NCBI GenBank assembly: GCA_020348445.1 | Contig: CP070751.1 | Coordinates: forward strand, 4,588,960-4,652,959 | DNA: 64,000 bases | Direction: 5' to 3' | DNA from: Thermoplasmata archaeon | GTDB lineage: Archaea > Thermoplasmatota > Thermoplasmata > GCA-020350865 | Shown: positions 6,965 to 15,824 of the stretch, one piece after another | Position numbering within the stretch: position 1 is the stretch's first letter | Layout: every line of letters begins with the position of its first letter | The notes under the pieces: model-generated | What the model was told of the DNA's origin: nothing | The model's input: the letters and a program-made list of their open reading frames with translations, nothing else | Databases searched by the model: none | Translations under genes and position numbers: made by a program

Positions 6965-9604
6965 ATGATATTCGTTGAAGCATTGTTTGTATTCGTCATA
7001 ATTGCTCTTATATGGCTCCTTATCACTGCCCTTATTTTTAAAAAGCTCAACAAAGCCCGGATTAAAGGTGTGGTTCTTATTTTCCTAGCGTTTATCGCTG
7101 TTGCTATAATGATCTTAATTGTGGGCCATTTTTTAGAATATCACGAACAAAACGAATTCTGTGGTGAGTTTTGTCATGCAATGGAGCCTCAGTATAATAG
7201 TTATACTCAGCCTAAAAACAACTCATATATGGAGACACATTACAGAAAAAATGTTACATGTGCACAATGTCATACAGGACCAGGGTTCGCAGGACAGATA
7301 GATTCATATCTTGCTGTTCCCAATGAAATGTGGGGAGAGTACATTGCAGGATACGATCCCGATGATATGGGAGGCCATGTCCCATCAGAAAATTGCCTCA
7401 AAGGCTGCCATGAAGAGGCAGAGGTCGATTGGAAGTTCCAGGGGCCCATGCCCAGGGGTGAGGGTTATTTCGAAGTTGACGGAGAAGGCGGGTGGCTTCT
7501 TAGGGAGATATACCACCCTTACACCGAAAACGGCACCAACCTAAAAGAACTGAGGGAAATTGAGGTATGTCAGGACTGTCACGATGCCAGGGACAACAGT
7601 TTCGGCTTTACAGCCGAGGCCTGCCCCCTATGTCATGACGTGGAGCCTGAAGAGCTCGAGCATCATGGTGAATCCACGTGTGACATGGCAGTTTGCCATA
7701 GGGATGAAGCAGGTAATCCCGTTCAGCCCAAGCTTACCGGTCACAATACTGTTGAGGACCACTGCATGGTCTGTCACTCCAGAGATCATCCCGATGACGC
7801 ATTCGTGCCTTATGCAGATGTCATAACCAACTCAAAGGACGTAACCCTTGAAGTGAACAGTAGTTTTTGCAATGCCTGTCACCATGAAGTGTATGAGGAA
7901 GTACGCACCATAAATTCAAAACACTATACTGAAAATGATTGCAAAGACTGCCATCTCGAGCATAACACGAGGCCTGATTGCCTGCTCTGTCATGAGCAGG
8001 GGGGTGAATCGGGACCCGAGCATACTGTAACCTCCCCATTTAACGATTGTTCAGAATGCCATATTGAAGGGGGGCATAATCCAACCATAATTAGAATACA
8101 GGTCCAAAGACCTGACATGGACAGTCGTAACCTTTCAAAATACTTCTGTAACTCATGCCACAAAGAAGAAGTTTATGACAATTTCGTTTCCGGGACCCTT
8201 CACAGCAGGGAGGATTTTACAGAGAATTGTTTGGCATGTCACAATGAGCATGATGGAGCAGATGTTGATTGCCTTGAATGTCATAAAAGTGGTGGTTTTG
8301 GAGGACTGGCTGATACGCCAGAACATATTATCGCGACACCCTATGATCTTTGTTTGGATTGTCATACCCAAGGACATATACCCGATATGGTCAATTTCAC
8401 CTTCTATAAAGATACCTATGGTACACCAATTGAAGATGATTTCTGCGCGGACTGTCATGCTTCTCAGAAAGCGCAGCTGACAGATTATGGTGCAAATCAT
8501 GAATCCCAGGATTGTTATTCCTGTCATGAAACACACGCGGATGACGATGTTGATTGCCTCTCGTGTCACCGTGCAGGAGGTGTCGCCCCGGAACCTTCTC
8601 ATAACATAGAAAATCAGTATGAGGAGTGCCTTTCATGCCATGAGTCAGGTCATGCACCCTTAAATGTCACTTTTGGTGTTTCTTCCATAGGTAATGATTT
8701 TTGTGCTGATGCATCTTGTCATGGTGGCATAGATGGAATAGTCAATCAATTCCAGAATTATGGGAGTCGCCATCAGGAACTCTACCCCGGATGTACTGAT
8801 AATTGCCATAACTCCCATTCTGTGGATAAGACCTGCAAGGAAGTGTTATGTCATTCAAGCCGACCATCAGGACATGCAATCGATTATTCGGTGGATGAAT
8901 GCCTACAATGCCATGATTCAGCCCATGGACCTGCAAAGTTAGCATCAAGACCCGGTCATTCCCTATCCCAAAGAAACTATATGAGTTCCTATTTTACCCT
9001 TGACCCAAACAATATGACCAATTCATTTTCATGGACCGAGAGGGGTAATCATTCAGTATACAGTAATTGCTTTACCTGTCATTCTGACGCAGAGACCCCC
9101 ATATATCCTGCTGGTGCTCAAATCCTGATGAATGTCAACAGCACAAATTGTGCTGGAGGAAGTTGTCATTCCTGGATCAATCCCATAAGCACAGGTGTTC
9201 CCTATGACCTTTTTAACTCGGCAACTGAATGGGTGAATCACACAAAAATCTTCGATAATGCTACCTATGGAGGGTGTGCAGGGAAGTGCCATCAGAAGGA
9301 TGTAACCAATCCTGTGTACGACGGCTCAGGGCATGGGATTATCACCAGCTGCCTCACCGAAGACTGTCATGGTTCAGGATTTCCCGGCAATATTCATACT
9401 GATCATATGAACCACGTAGATGGTTTTACAGCAATTACTGGTGTAGGTTGTGAGGATGTTTGTCACGAGTTGGACCCACAATCAGAGGGGGCACCTATTA
9501 ACGGGGGATGCTACGATTGCCATAAAAGCGGTCACAATCCCAGTATAATGGATATCTCACCATGTTATAACTGTCACGCCAGTAACCAATCCAATCAAGA
9601 TTGA
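6965..9604 (+). CDS. Giant multiheme cytochrome c with NapC-like membrane anchor
   Basis: 879 residues. Two N-terminal membrane helices (about 3-26 and 35-56) are followed by the first haem motif, CGEFCHAME, which resembles the NapC/NrfH/NirT quinol-oxidising module. I count 30 candidate haem-binding motifs outside the membrane: 20 CX2CH, 5 CX3CH and 5 CX4CH. The longer spacings cluster at the start and in the last third. Many motifs come in a repeating DCxxCH / CLxCHxxGG pattern, indicating internal duplication. The likely role is electron transfer from membrane quinol through a haem wire to an extracellular or periplasm-like acceptor. A cytochrome b gene follows after 26 bases, so they are likely co-transcribed. 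CcmF, needed for haem attachment, is 8 kb away. No catalytic-haem motif such as CXXCK was seen here. Confidence 0.95.
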   Translation: MIFVEALFVFVIIALIWLLITALIFKKLNKARIKGVVLIFLAFIAVAIMILIVGHFLEYHEQNEFCGEFCHAMEPQYNSYTQPKNNSYMETHYRKNVTCAQCHTGPGFAGQIDSYLAVPNEMWGEYIAGYDPDDMGGHVPSENCLKGCHEEAEVDWKFQGPMPRGEGYFEVDGEGGWLLREIYHPYTENGTNLKELREIEVCQDCHDARDNSFGFTAEACPLCHDVEPEELEHHGESTCDMAVCHRDEAGNPVQPKLTGHNTVEDHCMVCHSRDHPDDAFVPYADVITNSKDVTLEVNSSFCNACHHEVYEEVRTINSKHYTENDCKDCHLEHNTRPDCLLCHEQGGESGPEHTVTSPFNDCSECHIEGGHNPTIIRIQVQRPDMDSRNLSKYFCNSCHKEEVYDNFVSGTLHSREDFTENCLACHNEHDGADVDCLECHKSGGFGGLADTPEHIIATPYDLCLDCHTQGHIPDMVNFTFYKDTYGTPIEDDFCADCHASQKAQLTDYGANHESQDCYSCHETHADDDVDCLSCHRAGGVAPEPSHNIENQYEECLSCHESGHAPLNVTFGVSSIGNDFCADASCHGGIDGIVNQFQNYGSRHQELYPGCTDNCHNSHSVDKTCKEVLCHSSRPSGHAIDYSVDECLQCHDSAHGPAKLASRPGHSLSQRNYMSSYFTLDPNNMTNSFSWTERGNHSVYSNCFTCHSDAETPIYPAGAQILMNVNSTNCAGGSCHSWINPISTGVPYDLFNSATEWVNHTKIFDNATYGGCAGKCHQKDVTNPVYDGSGHGIITSCLTEDCHGSGFPGNIHTDHMNHVDGFTAITGVGCEDVCHELDPQSEGAPINGGCYDCHKSGHNPSIMDISPCYNCHASNQSNQD

Positions 9605-9630
9605 ATTAAAGATATGAGTGTGAATTGATA

Positions 9631-10428
9631 ATGAGTTCAGAATCCGAAATCAGAAGGTACGGAAAAGTCGTTGTACTTGAGCACTGGCTGGGTATCCTTA
9701 TAATATTCTCTCTAATAATCACAGGATTGTTTCTGGTTAGGGATTGGTTTGTTCATGAATTTCACATATATGGTGCAGAAAATTATGTTCCCACCCCTGG
9801 TTTTGCAGATTCACTTCATCTCTATGCCGCTTTGGGAATTCTAATTCTAGGAGCAATACATCTGATAGCACACGGGGGCCAGAAGGAGAAACCGATTCTA
9901 CCGAAAAATAGTATGAAGGAACTCAAAGCGGGATTGTATTCTTTGATGTATCTTGTCTTCTTGACAAAAAAGCAGGAGAGAGGTAGCGGAGAGAAATATC
10001 TAAAGAGCCAAAGAATTATCTATGCATTTACAATTTATGTCCTGGGGCTTGCCGCGATTACTGGTTTTTTATACTCAATGGGCCTTCTTGGTGACCATAT
10101 GCAAATTGCACATGTCACGGCCGGTGTTCTTGTGATTCTTATCGCGGTGCATCGTACTGCTCTGATCATTAGAAAAAGGGATAAGATTGCCTTACGAAGC
10201 GTACTTGCCACAGGAACCATGCCTGAATGGTACGTCAAGAAGAATCATAGGGCATGGTACGAGGAGATTGTAGGAAGAAAAGCCTCTGACTTTAAAGATA
10301 TTGAAAAAACCAAACCCAAGGGCCAAAAACCTATTGAAGCTAAAGAAATAAAAGAAGCCCAGTGTGTATTTGAGGATGGACAAGACAAACAGGAGGTTAA
10401 TGATAAAAAACCTGCACCTCAGTCCTGA
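9631..10428 (+). CDS. Membrane di-haem cytochrome b (formate dehydrogenase gamma / NapC-partner type)
   Basis: About 265 residues with four hydrophobic helices and histidines in the expected places for two b haems: LEHWLG in helix 1, LHLYAALGI...IHLIAHGG in helix 2, and AHVTAGVLVILIAVHR in helix 4. It resembles the FdoI/Ni-Fe hydrogenase cytochrome b fold, which links quinone to a periplasmic redox partner. A hydrophilic C-terminal tail of about 65 residues is lysine-rich and lies in the cytoplasm. I chose the ATG at 9631 rather than the TTG at 9625, because of a GAGTGTGA site at proper spacing. It follows the multiheme cytochrome, which is its probable redox partner. Confidence 0.85.
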   Translation: MSSESEIRRYGKVVVLEHWLGILIIFSLIITGLFLVRDWFVHEFHIYGAENYVPTPGFADSLHLYAALGILILGAIHLIAHGGQKEKPILPKNSMKELKAGLYSLMYLVFLTKKQERGSGEKYLKSQRIIYAFTIYVLGLAAITGFLYSMGLLGDHMQIAHVTAGVLVILIAVHRTALIIRKRDKIALRSVLATGTMPEWYVKKNHRAWYEEIVGRKASDFKDIEKTKPKGQKPIEAKEIKEAQCVFEDGQDKQEVNDKKPAPQS

Positions 10429-10437
10429 ATATAATTC

Positions 10438-11577
10438 TTAGCTTCCACTACCATGTGGCTGCACTTCAAATATTACAAAGGTCATTATCCCAAGTAGGCA
10501 ATAGCATAATGCCAGTATTCCATTTGACAATTTAGGATCAGGAGCTTTTTCTGCCCTTTTCATTGCGAACTTGCTCCAGCCGAACAGCTTTTTAAAATAT
10601 TTGCTTCTCATAATTTGTGCTCTATTTATATACATTGGAGCTGCCCAGAACAATAGGACTATGAATGAGACATTATCTGCATTGGTCATCTCAAAGGCCT
10701 CGGGATTCCAAAGAGCGGGGAATCCTGTCCAGGCCTTATTCCAACCGTAGAACATACCAGCAACCCACATACCTATAGGAACTGAGGCAATGAAGAACAC
10801 CAGGAACGTCAATATTACCAGGAATATAAGCAAATCGGGTTTTGAAAACAATTTCTGATATAACGTTGTCTGTTCCCATGTATTTTTTTGCTTCAATATC
10901 CTGTATCCGAAGACCCCTGCTACTAATCCGGTTCCAAGGAAGAGAAATACTGACATAACCATGAGGGCGATATGAATCTTGAATATGGGAGATTCCAAAA
11001 CTGCCTGAACGTTTGCTGGTGGACCACCGCCCATTCCCCCCTCAAAATAATGAAAAGTTATCACCAATTCCCAGCTGTTGCCGGGATCATTCTCAGTGGT
11101 TAATCCCATGGGACCTTGTACTGGTAATAAGGAAGAATCTCCAGCTTCAATACATGTCACAACCACATCCCAGGTGTCGTTTACAGGTGGTCCTTCCATT
11201 GTCCCTTCCTTCATGATGGATATCTCACCACCACTACCACTGTCGCTTTGCGGCTCACCCATTCCATCGGCTGCCATAATGCTAAATTCATCAGGGTCTG
11301 AATCCGCTTCCTCATCGGTCCACGTTAAAACAAACACGATATCAAGAACCATGATACTGTCAAGCTCCAATTCTTGCTGTTCCACCAATTCGTCCAAGAG
11401 GTTTAGGGTTTTCTCCCATGATGACCCTTCATTTGTATCACCCGAATACTCAAGAACTCCTGTTTCAGATTCCGGCTCTCCCCCAGGGTGCCCTGGCTGG
11501 GCAACCGCACCAAAATTACCGATGGTGATCATGATTATTATGATGAATATCGTAATATAATTGATTACTTTCGCCAT
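10438..11577 (-). CDS. Membrane protein with P-domain-like ectodomain, function unknown
   Basis: 379 residues, not recognised. A signal peptide (about 1-25, ending AVA-QP) leads to an acidic ectodomain (about 26-195). A beta-rich part begins LTWTDEEADSDPDEFSI and contains the AGDSSLL and NDPGNSWELVITFHY elements. Four hydrophobic segments follow (about 207-230, 254-280, 300-320, 350-370). The ectodomain resembles the C-terminal domain of the CPBP protease at 36037 in motif order, and the LTWTD...DPD pattern recalls jelly-roll P-domains. Its gene is convergent with the cytochrome b gene and 10 bases away, inside the cytochrome region. A role in that redox system is only an inference. Confidence 0.7.
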   Translation of the reverse strand: MAKVINYITIFIIIIMITIGNFGAVAQPGHPGGEPESETGVLEYSGDTNEGSSWEKTLNLLDELVEQQELELDSIMVLDIVFVLTWTDEEADSDPDEFSIMAADGMGEPQSDSGSGGEISIMKEGTMEGPPVNDTWDVVVTCIEAGDSSLLPVQGPMGLTTENDPGNSWELVITFHYFEGGMGGGPPANVQAVLESPIFKIHIALMVMSVFLFLGTGLVAGVFGYRILKQKNTWEQTTLYQKLFSKPDLLIFLVILTFLVFFIASVPIGMWVAGMFYGWNKAWTGFPALWNPEAFEMTNADNVSFIVLLFWAAPMYINRAQIMRSKYFKKLFGWSKFAMKRAEKAPDPKLSNGILALCYCLLGIMTFVIFEVQPHGSGS

Positions 11578-11607
11578 CCTATCATCGTAATTTGGAGTAA
11601 AGACAAT

Positions 11608-11617
11608 ATCTTATAAA
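11608..11617 (-). promoter_or_regulatory. TATA-like element for the 11577 membrane protein gene
   Basis: On the minus strand TTTTTTATAAGAT lies about 30-40 bases before the ATG, predicting a leaderless or very short-leader transcript. No good Shine-Dalgarno is seen, which agrees with leaderless translation. Confidence 0.4.
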
Positions 11618-11703
11618 AAACTTTCATTGCATTGAGCCTAAAAAACATAAAATATAAGTAAACATAGGGTATACTTTTGCAGTAACTTACAGGGGGGCCC
11701 ACA

Positions 11704-13119
11704 ATGAACTCTGAGTTGTATAATAAGATAATAGAGATTGTTGGTGAAGAATACGTCACTGATAGCGAATTTGAAAAGATATTCTACAGCAGGGATGTAT
11801 TTCCAATTTCACCTAAAATGCAGGAAGAACTAGGTGCTGCACCCGATATTATCGCAAGACCCACCACATCGGAACACGTGTCCCGGATTGTGAAGCTGGC
11901 TGCAGAATACATGATCCCCATCGTACCAAGGGGTGGCGCTAGCTGGTGGTTAGGAGGTTCGGTTCCATATAAGGGGGGCATTGTACTAGATCTCACAAGT
12001 ATGAACAATATAATCGAGGTGGATGAAGATAACATGACTGTGACAGCGGAGTGCGGAGTTACATGGAAGGAGGTGGAGGATATTCTAAAAAGGAAATCCT
12101 TTTTCCTTGGAACCCGGCCCGGAAGCGCAGCCTCAGCTACAGTTGGTGGATGGATCTCAACAGGAGGAGTGGGAATAGGCTCCTACAAATACGGCTCAGT
12201 AGGTGATCTTGTCAGGTCATTGGAGGTTGTTCTTCCAAATGGCGAGATAATAGAAACAGGTAATAAAAATCTGGCAAACAACGGCTCCGGGTACAACCTC
12301 AACTGGTTGTTTGTAGGGGCTGAAGGTACCCTGGGTATAATTACTAAAGCAACCCTCAAAATGATTCCAAAACCCGAAGAAGGCCCATTTCATGTTTCCT
12401 ATGCATTCCCTGACATTCATAGCTGTAGCGAAGCCATAAAAAAGATCGTAACAAGTAGGATCCTTCCCTATCATTTCGCTTTTGGTGACAAAAAGCATTT
12501 CGAACTTCTTGCGTCCATGGGCAGGCCCATGCCAAAAGGCGATATCGTTCTTTGCGTCGCACTTGAAGGTGAGAAAGGGATCATAGATTTCGGCATGCGT
12601 AAGCTTGATGAGTTGTTAATTTCAGCAGGTGGAGGAATCAAGTCCTGCGACGGTAAATCCCACGATGAATGCGAGGATTGCACAATAGAGTTTCGGGGAA
12701 GGGAGGTTGCCGTCTACCCGGTACCAGGTGAGATATTTGTTGGGTTAGAAAAGTTTTCTGAGGCAATGTTCAAGGTTTACAAGCTTATGGATGACATGAA
12801 ACTTAAAGCAGGTATCATAGGCAGCATGGTGGACAGAAGAACAGTGATGATCATGCCGTATTACCTTCAGGAAAAGGAGGAGGAATATGATTTCATGGAA
12901 TTTCACAAACAGCTAGGTGAGTTGGCTCTCTCAGTTGGCGGAAGAAGGGTGGGACTGGGATTGTACTTTTCATCAAATCTTTTACAGATTCATGATGAGG
13001 GGAGCGTTGCCATGATGCGTGCCATAAAAACTGGATTGGATCCTAAAAATATCCTCAATCCCGGAAAGACTGTTGGAGGTGTCGAACCTATAAAAAGTGA
13101 AAACAGTAAGAAAGGTTGA
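11704..13119 (+). CDS. FAD-linked oxidase, GlcD type (second copy)
   Basis: 471 residues, a paralogue of the protein encoded at 2215-3786 without its N-terminal extension. The FAD-binding loop PRGGASWWLGGSV, the GGWISTGGVGIGSYKYGS stretch and GAEGTLGIITKATL are intact, and the C-terminal domain ends LDPKNILNPGKTVGG. A central DGKSHDECEDC segment adds cysteines that the first copy lacks. It likely oxidises a 2-hydroxy acid and passes electrons to the Fe-S subunit encoded 14 bases downstream. A TATA-like ATAAAATATAAG lies about 50-60 bases upstream. Confidence 0.9.
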   Translation: MNSELYNKIIEIVGEEYVTDSEFEKIFYSRDVFPISPKMQEELGAAPDIIARPTTSEHVSRIVKLAAEYMIPIVPRGGASWWLGGSVPYKGGIVLDLTSMNNIIEVDEDNMTVTAECGVTWKEVEDILKRKSFFLGTRPGSAASATVGGWISTGGVGIGSYKYGSVGDLVRSLEVVLPNGEIIETGNKNLANNGSGYNLNWLFVGAEGTLGIITKATLKMIPKPEEGPFHVSYAFPDIHSCSEAIKKIVTSRILPYHFAFGDKKHFELLASMGRPMPKGDIVLCVALEGEKGIIDFGMRKLDELLISAGGGIKSCDGKSHDECEDCTIEFRGREVAVYPVPGEIFVGLEKFSEAMFKVYKLMDDMKLKAGIIGSMVDRRTVMIMPYYLQEKEEEYDFMEFHKQLGELALSVGGRRVGLGLYFSSNLLQIHDEGSVAMMRAIKTGLDPKNILNPGKTVGGVEPIKSENSKKG

Positions 13120-13133
13120 GGGGGTGATGTTCT

Positions 13134-14288
13134 ATGGCAAAGATCCCCGATATGGAAGAGGATGTTTTGGCATGCATCCAATGCGGGTACTGCAACGCAG
13201 TCTGCCCCACTTACGAGGAATTCAAATGGGAATCAGCTTCTCCCAGGGGTAAGATTTATTTTCTAAAAAGATTCCTTTCATTGAACTTTCTTGAAAAACT
13301 AATAAAGAATGAGGAATACAAACGCGGATTCGTTAAAAGCCTGTACATCTGTGCTGGCTGCGGTGCCTGCAATAAGATATGTCCCGTGAGAATCGAATTG
13401 TCCCATCGATGGGAAGAGCTCAAAGAGTGGCTATATATAGAGGGATATGCCCCCATGGAAAAGCACAGACCATTAAGGGAAAGGATCGCAGCACACAGGA
13501 ATCCGTACAACGAACCTCTAGAAAAAAGGGCTCATTGGCTGCCTTCGGAGGTAAAGCTGGCAGATGATCCGAATATACTTTATTTCGTTGGCTGCACCGA
13601 ATCCTACAGGAGGCAGGAAATAGCCAAGGCCACTGCAAAAATATTAAAAAAGGCAGATGTTAGGTTCACGATATTGGGAACAAAGGAGCAGTGCTGCGGC
13701 TCCCCACTTCTTAGAACCGGACAATCCGATATCGTAAAAGAGGAACTCGTTCCTCAGAATATCGAGAATATAAAAAAGTCTGAGTGTGAAATCGTTGTCA
13801 CAGCATGTTCGGGTTGCTTTCAAACAATAACAAATGATTATCCTAGAATCCACGGCCCATTACCCTTTGAACTTCTTCACATCTCTCAATATTTAAAACG
13901 CCTACTTGATGAAGGTAAGATCGAATTCAAAAACAGTGTTAATAGAATCCTTACATACCACGATCCTTGCCATCTTGGGCGTCACGTTGGTGTTTTTGAG
14001 GAGCCCAGGAGGGTACTTGAGTCCATACCGGGTGTACACTTCGTCGAGATGCCAAGAAACAACATGAACTCACGATGCTGCGGAGCAGGTGGAGGATTTA
14101 AAATCGCATTTAATGATAAAGCGACGAGAATAGGATCAAAAAGGGTAAAAGAAGCCACTGAAACAGGTGCCGAGGGGATAATAACAACATGCCCTTTCTG
14201 CAAAACCAACCTGTTGCACGGATCAGAGGAGGTGGAAGGTGGGATAAAAACCATGGATCTGATGGAATTGGCACTTGAGGCTATATGA
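13134..14288 (+). CDS. Fe-S oxidoreductase subunit, GlcF/HdrD-like (second copy)
   Basis: 384 residues. It has two [4Fe-4S] motifs (CIQCGYCNAVCP and CAGCGACNKICP) and two CCG domains: FVGCTESYRR...QCCGSP, then HDPCHLGRHVGVFEEPRRVLE...RCCGAGGG, with CSGC and CPFC elements. Unlike its paralogue at 999-2210, the second ferredoxin motif has the normal CP ending. A GGGGTGAT Shine-Dalgarno overlaps the end of the spacer after the FAD subunit gene. With that subunit it forms the second GlcDF/HdrD-like complex in the window. No membrane helices are seen, so it must dock on another membrane component. Confidence 0.9.
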   Translation: MAKIPDMEEDVLACIQCGYCNAVCPTYEEFKWESASPRGKIYFLKRFLSLNFLEKLIKNEEYKRGFVKSLYICAGCGACNKICPVRIELSHRWEELKEWLYIEGYAPMEKHRPLRERIAAHRNPYNEPLEKRAHWLPSEVKLADDPNILYFVGCTESYRRQEIAKATAKILKKADVRFTILGTKEQCCGSPLLRTGQSDIVKEELVPQNIENIKKSECEIVVTACSGCFQTITNDYPRIHGPLPFELLHISQYLKRLLDEGKIEFKNSVNRILTYHDPCHLGRHVGVFEEPRRVLESIPGVHFVEMPRNNMNSRCCGAGGGFKIAFNDKATRIGSKRVKEATETGAEGIITTCPFCKTNLLHGSEEVEGGIKTMDLMELALEAI

Positions 14289-14431
14289 TCCTGTACAATA
14301 ATCCCGCCCAAAATTAAAAGATATGGGACACTACACATTATCTCCTATTAATAGAAGTTCACACCGTTAACTTTAAACATATCGATATCAATCCCCTCAA
14401 TATATCCATTAATTTGACGAGAGCTGTTAAT

Positions 14432-15745
14432 ATGACCAAAGAAAACGCAGATTATAATGCGGTTTTCAAAAAACTGACAAAGATCCTGGGCAATGAAAAT
14501 GTTAAAAAGCAACCAAAATCGCAGCAAGAAATATTGGTTAAACCAAAAACTACCGACGATGTCAGCAGGATAGTAAAGCTTGCAGTAAAGGGAAATATAC
14601 CTATATTCTCTAAAACCAAAACACGCAAAGCTCGTGAAAAAAGCAAAAATCTTTCAATAGTACTTAGCATAGAAGAAATGAACGGGGTTTTCGACATCGA
14701 TGATGAAAATCTGGCAGTTACCGTGGGTCCTGGTGTTAAGTGGATGGACCTGATTAAAATCCTGTCCAACAGGGAATTCTCAATAGGTGTCTATCCCTCA
14801 GTTGGAAAACCCACAGTGGGAGAGTGGGTCAATATCGGGGGCGCTGGCACTGGTTCATACAAGTTCGGACCGGCTGAGGATCAGGTAAGAACCATGGAGG
14901 TGGTTCTACCCGATGGTAAGATGATAAACACGGGATTTAAAAATGTCCTCGCCAATAGTTCAGGTTACAACCTAAATGGACTTTTCATTGGGGCAGATGG
15001 AACCCTGGGAGTAATAACCAAGGTCACATTGAAGATGTATCCAAAGCCCGAGGATGTTCGTTATTTATCCTATATATTCATTGGTATAAAGGATTTCGCA
15101 GATGCTATGAATGAATTGAAGAAATTGAAAACCACTCCTCTTAATATCTCATTCTTTGATCAAAACCATCCAAAATCCCTTTCTCTGGTAGGAAAAAAAA
15201 TCCCAGACCTTAATGGCACTGTAATTAATATCACACTTGCAGGTTTTAAATCCATCTTGGGACATGAGGAGAAAAACATCGAGGGGGTAATGCAAAAATT
15301 TAATGCAAAAAAAGTGGCGAGCAAAATCGCGCAGAAGCTGTGGGATGAACGATTCTTTGATGTTATTCCAAAGCCTAAAAAAATTGTACCAACCTTCTGC
15401 GAGACATTAATTCCCATATCAAGCCTACATGATATGATAAATGAAACGCATGCACTTCTTGTTAAAATGAATTTGAAAGGAGCCATAATTGGTACACTTG
15501 CTGATCGAAGTACCATCTCTTTTACACCATATTTTGTCACCGAAACAGTTTCCAAAAGTTCAAAGCTTAAAGCCACATTTATGGAGAAGATCGGGGATTT
15601 AGCACTAAACAAAGGTGGAAGACCTGTAAATTCAAGTATTTTCTTACTATCCGATTTCAAACGTGTCTACGGTGAGGGAATCAACACTATATTGGATATT
15701 AAATCAGCTATCGATCCACATGATATCATGAATCCTTATGGATAA
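14432..15745 (+). CDS. GlcD paralogue lacking the FAD pyrophosphate loop
   Basis: About 437 residues, clearly homologous to the two GlcD proteins (GSYKFGPAEDQVRTMEVVLPDG, GADGTLGVITKVTL, IDPHDIMNPYG). Where they have PRGGASWxLGG it has FSKTKTRKAREKSKN, a shortened lysine/arginine-rich segment, so canonical FAD binding should be impaired. It also lacks the first 30 or so residues of the fold, and GGW is changed to GEW. The reading frame is intact and long, arguing for a retained, possibly structural or regulatory role rather than decay. It follows the second GlcDF pair after about 140 bases. I chose the ATG at 14432 over the TTG at 14414, since GAGAG lies at Shine-Dalgarno distance. Confidence 0.8.
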   Translation: MTKENADYNAVFKKLTKILGNENVKKQPKSQQEILVKPKTTDDVSRIVKLAVKGNIPIFSKTKTRKAREKSKNLSIVLSIEEMNGVFDIDDENLAVTVGPGVKWMDLIKILSNREFSIGVYPSVGKPTVGEWVNIGGAGTGSYKFGPAEDQVRTMEVVLPDGKMINTGFKNVLANSSGYNLNGLFIGADGTLGVITKVTLKMYPKPEDVRYLSYIFIGIKDFADAMNELKKLKTTPLNISFFDQNHPKSLSLVGKKIPDLNGTVINITLAGFKSILGHEEKNIEGVMQKFNAKKVASKIAQKLWDERFFDVIPKPKKIVPTFCETLIPISSLHDMINETHALLVKMNLKGAIIGTLADRSTISFTPYFVTETVSKSSKLKATFMEKIGDLALNKGGRPVNSSIFLLSDFKRVYGEGINTILDIKSAIDPHDIMNPYG

Positions 15746-15824
15746 TCATAAGGGGATTGCTCTAAGGCTTCTATCTTCTTGGGGGAAAAAGTAGGCACAA
15801 ATTATTTGACGACGGTGTGTGGAT

